From positions 62,001 through 126,000 of the forward strand of contig NZ_MRCB01000009.1 in assembly GCF_001904635.1 (NCBI RefSeq): a stretch of 64,000 nt of DNA, read 5' to 3'. The notes beneath the pieces are model-generated. The model had not been told where the DNA came from and ran no database searches. It was given only the letters and a program-made list of their open reading frames with translations. The translations under genes were made by a program, and so were the position numbers. This DNA comes from Hydrococcus rivularis NIES-593 (GTDB lineage Bacteria; Cyanobacteriota; Cyanobacteriia; Cyanobacteriales; Microcystaceae). Shown here in pieces: positions 28,044 through 34,929 of the stretch. The first letter of the stretch is position 1; each line of letters starts with the position of its first letter.

Positions 28044-29001
28044 AAAATTCTTGGGTGCGATCGCAAAATTCTTCCCAAGCATTAATAACTAAATTTCTAC
28101 CTGTCTTTCCCCAAGCTTCTAAGTTTTGTTTTGGTAAGGATGCGATCGCATTCGCTAACTTTTCTACATCGTTGGCAGGTACTAATACCCCGCAATCTCG
28201 AACTTGCTCGCACAACCCATCAACCGCAGCAGCAATTACGGGTTTTCCGGCGGCTTTTGCTTCTAAACAAGTTAATCCCCAAGGTTCCCAGCGAGAAGGA
28301 ATCGCGATCGCGTCGCAAGCGGCAAGAAAAGCAGGAACGTCGGTAATGGTTCCTAATAATTTGACATGGGGCAATTCTCTAGCTAATGCTTTAATTTGCT
28401 CTTCATCGGGTCCATATCCGCCTAAATGTAACTGAAATTGTTCTGGCGGAAGCAGTGCAAATGCTTTCAGTAATAGATCGAATCCTTTTTGTCTGGCAAA
28501 TCGTCCATAGGCACCGATTATCAAAGGGCAACTGGGCATTTTTGAGGGAATTTTTAACATCTCATCCATTGCAGAAGCAGGCGAAATTACCCTCACTTTT
28601 TCTGGAGAGACTAATCGACGAGCTAACATCCACTGATGCTGTGCTTGAGAAACGCACAACACTCCATCGACTAAACTATATGCTAGCCGAAGCATTAGAT
28701 GAAAGCGAAAAAGCGAAGGCACTTGTTCTCGTTCAAATCCTTCGCAATAGTGGTGATCGTAAATAAAAACTTTACTGTATTTTTTGATTAGAAAAAGATC
28801 TAAAAGATATTTCCAAGCACAGGGATAGTGAAAAATAATGATGTCTGGTTTGAGGTTTTTAAATTGAGGTTTTGCTTCTTCTAATCTTAATACCAAAAAG
28901 TCAAAACTTTCGCGCAATTTTGATTTGACTAGCTGTTTAACCAGTCGATTCGATCCACCTGCACGTTTATCGCCAATAAGATGTAAAATTTTAGGTTTCA
29001 T
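28027..29001 (-). CDS. Glycosyltransferase family 4
   Basis: The 324-aa GT-B enzyme starts at MKPKILHLIGDKRAGGSN. Its donor-site segment is IPSRWEPWGLTCLEAKAAGKPV near residue 235, and GAYGRFARQKGFDLLLKAF lies before it. It likely adds one sugar of the EPS repeat. The ATG at 29001 is chosen because the longer frame (to 29055) overlaps the upstream sulfotransferase gene. Spacing to that gene is 8 bp, indicating an operon. Confidence 0.9.
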   Translation of the reverse strand: MKPKILHLIGDKRAGGSNRLVKQLVKSKLRESFDFLVLRLEEAKPQFKNLKPDIIIFHYPCAWKYLLDLFLIKKYSKVFIYDHHYCEGFEREQVPSLFRFHLMLRLAYSLVDGVLCVSQAQHQWMLARRLVSPEKVRVISPASAMDEMLKIPSKMPSCPLIIGAYGRFARQKGFDLLLKAFALLPPEQFQLHLGGYGPDEEQIKALARELPHVKLLGTITDVPAFLAACDAIAIPSRWEPWGLTCLEAKAAGKPVIAAAVDGLCEQVRDCGVLVPANDVEKLANAIASLPKQNLEAWGKTGRNLVINAWEEFCDRTQEFFIWVR

Positions 29002-29009
29002 CGGAATTT

Positions 29010-29897
29010 TTAATTTAGCCACCCCGAAAGGTCGCGTTCGATTAAATCTTGGCATTTAAGAATATCTTCGCGATAAAGATTGGTTAAAAATACCCTTGTT
29101 TCTGAAGAAATTTTAGGCGTTTTTAAATTCTGATGTTGAATTTTCTGACGAAGTTGAGAGGGGAATAATGGTTTGAGAAGAGATTTGATAGGATTGGGTT
29201 TTGTAAGCAATTTATGAACGAGTAAGTTTTTAGGCATTCCCGATTTATTGGGGCGAATACTTATATCAGGAACAAAATTTTTATCGACTTCAAGAAAGCA
29301 AAAAATATCTTGTATTAAAGTCAAAGGATTTTGACATAAATCTTCGTATAAATAGACTCGAATTTGCTCGCGATCGAAAATATCATAATAGCGTTTAAGT
29401 TGTATGGAGTAGTAACCGAGTTGAATATAATGCCAAAACCATTCCCAATTGTCTTCAATGCGTTTCTTTTCCTGTTGCAATGCTTGAGCAAAATCTCGAC
29501 AAGGTTCGCGATCGTCACGAATAATATGGAGAAAATTAGCATAGGCGCGATCGACTGGATGACGAAGAATAGCAATTAAACGCACATGAGGAATATAAGA
29601 ATAAATGCGTTCTGGTGCTTTAGCATGATACAAATAGAGAGGACAAGCTTCTCCGATCGCTTTTTCACCAGCGACGTTTTGAAACTCGGCTTGATAGCTT
29701 TCTAGATCGGTAATAGAAAACTGGTTGATAGCTTCATCGCCAGGTCCTTGAAAGTTGAGATGTTCGCCTTCAAAAGCAAAGAAATTAGTTTCTTTATCAG
29801 GGGTCATGTAAATTTGTGGGTGCTGTTGCAGATACGTATGCAAAGCAGTCGTCCCTGCTTTTGCCGCACCAATAATGAGAAAATTAGGTAGTGTCAT
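29010..29897 (-). CDS. Sulfotransferase (PAPS-dependent)
   Basis: The 295-aa protein has the PAPS-binding loop IIGAAKAGTTALHTYL at residues 7-22 and the 3'-phosphate motif LIAILRHPVDRAYANFLH near residue 107. It is a cytosolic Sulfotransfer_1 enzyme. Sitting one gene upstream of a family-4 glycosyltransferase inside an EPS island, it most likely sulfates the polysaccharide or its lipid-linked precursor. Sulfated EPS is well known in cyanobacteria. The acceptor cannot be read from sequence. Confidence 0.92.
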   Translation of the reverse strand: MTLPNFLIIGAAKAGTTALHTYLQQHPQIYMTPDKETNFFAFEGEHLNFQGPGDEAINQFSITDLESYQAEFQNVAGEKAIGEACPLYLYHAKAPERIYSYIPHVRLIAILRHPVDRAYANFLHIIRDDREPCRDFAQALQQEKKRIEDNWEWFWHYIQLGYYSIQLKRYYDIFDREQIRVYLYEDLCQNPLTLIQDIFCFLEVDKNFVPDISIRPNKSGMPKNLLVHKLLTKPNPIKSLLKPLFPSQLRQKIQHQNLKTPKISSETRVFLTNLYREDILKCQDLIERDLSGWLN

Positions 29898-29997
29898 TGC
29901 GATTTTAGATTTTAGACTATTTAGTCGCTCGGAGCGATCGCTCAGGTGTAATTATAGAGAGAATTCCCAAAAACTCTGCTTCAATAACAGGTTAGTA

Positions 29998-30411
29998 CTA
30001 ATTTTTGTTAACTAAATTTCCTTGCGAGTTAACTTTATAAGCTTTGCCGACATATCCAGTGTTGTTATAAAAAATTTGGTGAATGTGGCGATCGAGTGCA
30101 TACTCGTTAGGAATTTGCTCGCGATAAAAGTCTTTGACTTTTTCTTCTATTCCCATCTCGTCGAGGCGGTCGTGGAGAAGATTTTTATTACCTTGGAAAT
30201 AAGCTTTTCTAGCTGTCTCATCTTTTAAGAACTCTAGAATAATCGGGACTGGTACTCCTCTAATTGTCCAACGATTCATATTAATCTGCGATCGTCCGCT
30301 TATCAGAAGTAGACTTCCCACTATTAAAGGAATTGTCGTAGTTAGATAGAGCGCGATCGCCATTTTAGCTTTATTATTATTATTATTTGCATAACCACAA
30401 TCTACATACAT
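29998..30411 (-). CDS. Hypothetical protein with one N-terminal membrane helix
   Basis: This is a 137-aa protein. Residues 15-38 form one hydrophobic helix, and the rest is soluble and charged (EFLKDETARKAYFQGNKNLL, FYREQIPNEYALDRHIHQIF). AAGGAG stands 7 bp before the ATG at 30411. I do not recognise a family name. It is preceded by copy A of the 11-bp iteron promoter shared with three EPS operons, so I infer a role in polysaccharide production or its control. Confidence 0.75.
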   Translation of the reverse strand: MYVDCGYANNNNNKAKMAIALYLTTTIPLIVGSLLLISGRSQINMNRWTIRGVPVPIILEFLKDETARKAYFQGNKNLLHDRLDEMGIEEKVKDFYREQIPNEYALDRHIHQIFYNNTGYVGKAYKVNSQGNLVNKN

Positions 30412-30557
30412 AAATTTTCTCCTTAAAATGATTTTGACTTGAGTTTGCCAAGCAATAAATTTCTTAGCACAAATATTTCAGTTTGTTTCAGCGGAATTTA
30501 GCATCTTAGAAAAAAATTATCCTCTGGCTACTAGAATGAAATAGCCTTGATGTTTAC

Positions 30558-30634
30558 CAGTATCTAGTTTCTCTATCTACGATCGCGCCTACGAAAGCTT
30601 TTAATACGTCTAACTTGTGTTCAACTTTTGTTAG
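30558..30634 (-). promoter_or_regulatory. Iteron promoter element, copy A
   Basis: Read on the plus strand, CAGTATC is at 30558-30564 and the 11-bp repeats GTCTAACTTGT and GTTCAACTTTT are at 30608-30618 and 30619-30629. The GATCGCGCCTACGAAAGCTTTTAA block between them is shared with the copy at 38668. On the minus strand, CAGTATC becomes a GATACT -10-like box. The spacing of 50 bp equals that in the other three copies. The target is the 137-aa gene 147 bp away. Confidence 0.7.
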
Positions 30635-30663
30635 AGAAAAAACTCGCTTTTCGAGAAAGCGAG
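30635..30663 (-). terminator. Rho-independent terminator after the GH5 gene
   Basis: On the minus strand, CTCGCTTT-CTCG-AAAAGCGAG is followed by TTTTTTCTC, a strong stem with a T-run. It ends the GH5 transcript and abuts the next promoter element directly, insulating it. Confidence 0.85.
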
Positions 30664-30691
30664 CATGTTCTTAAATTTTGATTTTTTGGTT

Positions 30692-30806
30692 ATACCATTT
30701 TTCATTCATTAATGACAGAGATAGTCGATCGCCCTCACCCCCAACCCCTCTCCCAAACTGGGAGAGGGGAAAAAGATGTCGATCGCGAAAACCTGAAAAT
30801 TGGTAT
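30692..30806. repeat. MITE-like repeat, copy 3 of 4
   Basis: This 115-bp copy is nearly identical to copy 1, with ATACCA...TGGTAT ends. Its last base is the first base of the GH5 stop codon complement, so the insertion abuts the end of the gene. Confidence 0.85.
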
Positions 30807-32392
30807 TAGTTGCTGAAGAGATCGATCGCTACTGATGGCATGATTGCATGAATACTTTCACTGTTAAACATACTATCCTGTTGGAAATCGGATAGAGTTA
30901 TGAGTTGAGCACTACCAATACTCAAGTCGAATGAGTCATCAACAGGGAAATAATGACCATAACCATTAGCGAGAATTTCATAGTCCTGACTGCCAGATAA
31001 GCCATCTGTACTATTACTACTAAGAAGTGAATCGTTGGCGTTACTTTGAACGAGAGTCTCACTGCTATTACCGACTAGAAGATCGTCACTACTGCTTGCC
31101 AATAGTTGATTTTGTTGTAAAGAAGCAGTTGGAAGACTTTCTAAATTCTCGATTCTCTGCAAATCATCTCGCACCAGTCTTCCTAAATCAGTGAGAATTT
31201 CCGTGTTGATTCCGTTAAAATACTCCGCGTGTCCTCCTGGACCAGTGGTAAGGTCGTTGAGGTCATTAGCTTTAGCTACCCAGACAATTCTGCCAATCTC
31301 CCGTTCTTGTACTGCTGCCATCATCCGGCGACTGGCATCTAAAGTACTGCGTCCTGCGTTTGTAGATCCATATTCCCCAACCATGATCGGAATGCCTCGA
31401 TTTTGTACGGTATCGAAGTATTGACCGATATCTTTACCATTCCACTGGTCGTAAGCATGGATTGAGAAGAGGACATTGGTATTGCCATTCATAATTCGAT
31501 TGGCAGCAGTGGGAATGGTCTGAGTCCGATAGTCTTGTCCCCAAGCTTCGCCATCCACAACGACGATATTATTAGCGCCTTCAGAACGAATAATATCGAT
31601 CAATTCGCGGTGATAATTAACCCATTTGTCTGGGTTGGCAATGCCATTGCCCGGTTCGTTGTGCAAATTAAACCAAACGTAGGGATTGTTACCGAACTGC
31701 CGCGCCATGTCGCGCCAATAGTTTTTGAGAACTTCAAATTCCGTTCCATCGTAATATCTGCCAATGCGATCGTGTGCGTCAAATATAACAACTGCACCTC
31801 TACCGGTAAAAGCATCGACAATTTGACGGTTAGTAGCATAGCCATCTGCGCTGGGATGCGGCTGATTATAGCTACCTAATAAATAATTGGGAACTCTAAT
31901 AGTATTAAAACCCCAAGTATTTAGATAGGAATTGACATTAGAGGTTCGCTCCCAGGCAAACATATTGGTGCCTTTTATAATAAATTCTTGTCCGTTGGGA
32001 TCGTATATTTTAGTGCCAATAATTTGGAATCCTTGACCAGTAGATAGAGAGGTAGAATTGTTAGGAGTTAAAAGCGTTTGATTCAATTCAAAGAGTTGAA
32101 CTTTTTGCTGGCTGAAGTTGGCATAATTAACAAGAGGATCGTTATAAAGAAACGACTCCCAATATTCAACAAGATCTTGTTCCCAATCTTCAGATAATTT
32201 AATCTCTTCTGGTGATGGTTCGATAGGAGTATCTTTTGGAGTCAGAGGAATTTCTTGATTACTATTGAAAAGTTTGCTATTTCTAGAAGTGGAAGCGCTG
32301 AGATCGAAAACTGGCTCTAAAACTAAGGGAATTGACCGCGCGATAGGTGTTTCGGAAAGTGGGTTTAAGGAATTTGATAAAACTGAAGTCAT
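30806..32392 (-). CDS. GH5-family glycoside hydrolase (cellulase-like), with atypical secretion tail
   Basis: The catalytic domain spans about residues 120-420. The acid/base glutamate is E246 in FNLHNEPGNG, and the nucleophile is E340 in IPIMVGEYGSTNAG. The first ~110 residues are low-complexity and lack a classical signal peptide. The last ~110 residues are Ser/Asn/Leu-rich with degenerate SDDLLVGN/DSLLSSNST units resembling type-I-secretion tails of cyanobacterial surface proteins. The enzyme probably cuts a beta-glucan outside the cell, and its position in the EPS island suggests trimming or release of the cell's own polymer. It could also be an endo-mannanase, because GH5 is broad. Confidence 0.9.
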   Translation of the reverse strand: MTSVLSNSLNPLSETPIARSIPLVLEPVFDLSASTSRNSKLFNSNQEIPLTPKDTPIEPSPEEIKLSEDWEQDLVEYWESFLYNDPLVNYANFSQQKVQLFELNQTLLTPNNSTSLSTGQGFQIIGTKIYDPNGQEFIIKGTNMFAWERTSNVNSYLNTWGFNTIRVPNYLLGSYNQPHPSADGYATNRQIVDAFTGRGAVVIFDAHDRIGRYYDGTEFEVLKNYWRDMARQFGNNPYVWFNLHNEPGNGIANPDKWVNYHRELIDIIRSEGANNIVVVDGEAWGQDYRTQTIPTAANRIMNGNTNVLFSIHAYDQWNGKDIGQYFDTVQNRGIPIMVGEYGSTNAGRSTLDASRRMMAAVQEREIGRIVWVAKANDLNDLTTGPGGHAEYFNGINTEILTDLGRLVRDDLQRIENLESLPTASLQQNQLLASSSDDLLVGNSSETLVQSNANDSLLSSNSTDGLSGSQDYEILANGYGHYFPVDDSFDLSIGSAQLITLSDFQQDSMFNSESIHAIMPSVAIDLFSN

Positions 32393-32720
32393 ATTGTCAA
32401 TCGGCTTGAAGTTAATAGATTACTCTAAGAGGAGATCCCAAAAGTCTATTTTGTTATTCTGAGTGCAGGAGGACGTAACGAATAATCTCTGTTTGGAGTT
32501 GGTCTACTCAGATGTTTCGCTTTGCTCAACATGGCATGCTATACCTTTTAAATAACCTGTAATAACCAAGATTTTTTGGTGCTTTCGAGAAATGAGTTAT
32601 TGAATTGATATTTTTATGTTAAATTCAAAAACAAAAATAGATAAGCGAGAATACACGTATGTTTTATCTATAGTTTTTTTAAAATTTGTTAATATCAAAT
32701 AATAGAAAGGCAAGATTTAT

Positions 32721-32845
32721 AGGATGTCTGAGAAGTCAAAAGTGTCATGCAAGGGCGAAGCGATTAGCTAGTGCTTGCATCTTTATAAGCTAGATTCTTC
32801 GTTCCGCTTCACTCAGAATGACCAAGAATCCTTTTCAGACATCCT
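32721..32845. repeat. 125-bp element with 15-bp terminal inverted repeats
   Basis: The left end AGGATGTCTGAGAAG and the right end CTTTTCAGACATCCT match as inverted repeats at 14 of 15 positions. The interior has a copy of the GTCATTCTGAGTGAAGCGGAACGAAGAATC-type unit on the minus strand. It has the size and shape of a non-autonomous MITE and no ORF. Confidence 0.75.
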
Positions 32846-32876
32846 CTTAGAAGCTTGAGAATCTTGGTGAATATAC

Positions 32877-32903
32877 AAAAACTTGACAGTACAAATTGTC
32901 AAG
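32877..32903 (-). terminator. Terminator after the STAS-sugar transferase gene
   Basis: On the minus strand, CTTGACA-ATTTGTAC-TGTCAAG is followed by TTTTTG. It lies about 95 bp past the stop of the gene at 32997. Confidence 0.7.
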
Positions 32904-32996
32904 CTTTTAAAAATGCAAGCTTTCAAAAACTAAATAAATTTAGTTAGTTAGAAAAAAATTAAACTATTTATGTCAATAAGACATTATGCAATAAGC

Positions 32997-34016
32997 TTAA
33001 CAAGCGCCACTTTCTTTACTAAAAATGACAATAATTGTCTTAAGGATAAGTTTAAAATCGTAGAGAAAACTCCAATTTCGTTGATATTTTAAATCTAAAC
33101 GCACCACTTCTTCAAAGTCTACAATCTTAGAGCGACCATTGACTTGCCATTCTCCCGTCAACCCCGGTTTGACATTGAGGCGCTGTCCGTAAGAAATTTC
33201 ATATTTGTAAACTTCTTCGATAGTTGGAGGTCGCGTTCCTACCAAACTCATTTCTCCTTTGAGAACGTTCCAAAATTGAGGAAATTCATCTAAACTTGTT
33301 TTTCTTAAAAAGCGACCGACTTTAGTAATGCGAGGGTCATTTTTATTTTTGAAGAAAAAACCGCTATTCGTCTGGTTTTCTACTTGCGCTTGTAAGCGAT
33401 CGGCATTAACAACCATCGACCGAAACTTCCAAATCCGAAAAGGTTTTCCCATGTAACCGCAACGAATTTGACTGTAGAAAATTGGACCCGGATTGTCTAA
33501 TTGAATCGCGATCGCAATGGGAATAAAAATAACTGCTGTAATCGCCAAACCAGCTAAAGCTCCTAATATATCAAATAAACGTTTGATACGAGAATTAACT
33601 GAAGGATGAATTGCCAAATTTTGGCTGTTTTCTTGTTGCCAAATTGCTTCAGTTTCTGACTCGCTTTCGAAGAGGCGATCGCATCCAGAACGAGATAAAA
33701 GCGTTTTAATTTGAGAAGAAAAACTCCAACTCACTATATCAACTCCAACAGTTGAAGCCACTCGAACAAGCTGTTTCAGACAAAGCAGTCCGCTACTATC
33801 AATCCAGGTTGTTTGAGCAAAATCTAGAATAATTTTTTTAGGAGTAGAATTAGCGTGAATAATACTTTGAAATTTTTTTTCTAATAAACTGGCTTCAGGT
33901 AGCGTGAAGCGTTCGGGGAGTTGAATTAAGCAAGCGCGATCGCCAATCGTGGCGCTGTCCGGAGGGCAATCGCAGTTAATAAGATAGCAATCGTTATTTA
34001 AAGCTGAATAAGTCAT
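32997..34016 (-). CDS. STAS domain fused to bacterial sugar (priming) transferase
   Basis: Residues 20-125 form a STAS domain with the phosphorylatable DSSG motif at 73-76 (TTWIDSSGLLCLKQL). Residues 145-339 are a polyprenyl-phosphate sugar phosphotransferase: a first helix (LGALAGLAITAVIFIPIAIA), then FYSQIRCGYMGKPFRIWKFRSM, DPRITKVGRFLRKTSLDEFPQFWNVL and GTRPPTIEEV. It should attach the first sugar phosphate to undecaprenyl phosphate, starting the EPS repeat. Priming enzymes usually carry extra membrane helices or a CoA-binding domain at the N-terminus, not STAS. The STAS part suggests switching by a serine kinase/phosphatase. It is preceded by iteron promoter copy B. Confidence 0.9.
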   Translation of the reverse strand: MTYSALNNDCYLINCDCPPDSATIGDRACLIQLPERFTLPEASLLEKKFQSIIHANSTPKKIILDFAQTTWIDSSGLLCLKQLVRVASTVGVDIVSWSFSSQIKTLLSRSGCDRLFESESETEAIWQQENSQNLAIHPSVNSRIKRLFDILGALAGLAITAVIFIPIAIAIQLDNPGPIFYSQIRCGYMGKPFRIWKFRSMVVNADRLQAQVENQTNSGFFFKNKNDPRITKVGRFLRKTSLDEFPQFWNVLKGEMSLVGTRPPTIEEVYKYEISYGQRLNVKPGLTGEWQVNGRSKIVDFEEVVRLDLKYQRNWSFLYDFKLILKTIIVIFSKESGAC

Positions 34017-34060
34017 GTTTTTCCTAGCTGAAATTTCAACAGTTTCAAATTTTTTTTCTC

Positions 34061-34150
34061 TATACTGTCTAGTATTTCAGTTGCCGATCTAAAATCGCGC
34101 TTGCGAAAGAATGTAATTTGTCTAACTTGTGTCTAAGATTGTCAAATTTT
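34061..34150 (-). promoter_or_regulatory. Iteron promoter element, copy B
   Basis: The TAGTATT box lies at 34070-34076 and GTCTAACTTGT at 34120-34130, followed by GTCTAAGATT and GTCAAATTTT. The 50-bp spacing is identical to the other copies. The sequence between is more diverged (AAAATCGCGCTTGCGAAAGAATG). The -10-like box is 54 bp from the priming transferase start. Confidence 0.65.
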
Positions 34151-34206
34151 CTCAAAAGCTCTAAAATGGTGCGATCGAGTCTTAGATGATTGCAAGCTCA
34201 AGAATA

Positions 34207-34540
34207 TCAGTCATCGCTAGGTCGAAAGCAGAAGTGTTGGAGAGGTCGCACTTGTGCAATGGTTTCAAAGTCACGATCGTTGTGAATCAAAAATAGATCG
34301 TACTCCAAAGCAGCTTGAGCGATACAGCAATCAATCGGACTGCGAACCGAAAGTCCTTGGCGACGCAGATCGTAATAGATCCGCACAGCCGCTTGCTAGG
34401 AACGATCTCTGAGTTCGATGTAATCTTGTGTTTTAAGGTAGGTGGATAACAGAGTCTACTCTTTTTCATTTAGGCAATCTTGAAGCAATTCAAGCTGAGT
34501 AAAGCGAGTGAGTAAAACCTTGCGATCGTCTATATAAGAT
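34207..34540 (-). pseudogene. PIN-domain (VapC-like) toxin, two in-frame stops
   Basis: One frame reads DDRKVLLTRFTQLELLQDCLNEKE, stop, then TLLSTYLKTQDYIELRDRS, stop, then QAAVRIYYDLRRQGLSVRSP, then IDCCIAQAALEYDLFLIHND and RDFETIAQVRPLQ to a TGA at 34207. Both stops are TAG at positions where the family usually has Trp, consistent with TGG to TAG changes. The N-terminal start of the gene (the first active-site Asp region) is gone: a transposase remnant abuts there. The gene cannot make an intact toxin. Confidence 0.8.
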
Positions 34541-34547
34541 ATATATC

Positions 34548-34733
34548 TTACTGAAATCCTGAATCTCGCAATACGGAAATCTCATCAGGAATCCCACCAA
34601 TAAGATCTTCAGAGTCATAAAGTCGTTTGTCGTGTATTTTTCCTTCTCTTGAGTGAGTGAGAACTAACACTTGTTGATTGCTCTTTTCCCAATGCTGCTT
34701 CCAAAATTGGTTGCAGTCGGTGCATCCAACACA
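34548..34733 (-). mobile_element. IS5-like transposase fragment
   Basis: The minus-strand frame encodes about 60 residues ending HSREGKIHDKRLYDSED, then LIGGIPDEISVLRDSGFQ and a stop. The HDKRLYDxEDL...IPDEI...LxDxGFQ pattern is that of DDE transposases of the IS5/ISL2 type, covering the second Asp region. A TAG just upstream and the lack of the remaining catalytic part show that it is a fragment. It directly joins the decayed PIN gene. Confidence 0.65.
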
Positions 34734-34783
34734 GATCTATTATCTTCTCTCGGATCTCGGAAACTAACTACTTAAGCAATTTA

Positions 34784-34898
34784 ATATCATTTTTCATTCA
34801 TTAATGACACAGATAGTCGATCGCCCTCACCCCCTACCCTTCTCCCAATTTGGGAGAGAGGAGAAGAATGTCGATCGCGAAAACCTGAAAATTGGTAT
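34784..34898. repeat. MITE-like repeat, copy 4 of 4
   Basis: This 115-bp copy is like copies 1 and 3 but has ATATCA instead of ATACCA at the left tip and CCCCCTACCCTT in the internal palindrome. It lies 32 bp downstream of the end of the DUF4114 gene. Confidence 0.85.
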
Positions 34899-34929
34899 AA
34901 CGTACAAACAAAGACGACTGGTGTAAGTT

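Larger units (their letters stand above)
32393..32996. other. Intergenic region with MITE and terminator
   Basis: This 600-bp gap contains the 125-bp palindromic element at 32721 and the terminator at 32877. A degenerate relative of the GTCATTCTGAG...GAAGAATC repeat appears at about 32452. A better copy lies inside the element, and another lies at 5933. No coding region is seen. Confidence 0.65.

Noticed and set aside
28733-28745. GTTCAAATCC as a tRNA T-arm
   Set aside because: It lies within the glycosyltransferase coding frame and no cloverleaf can be drawn around it.
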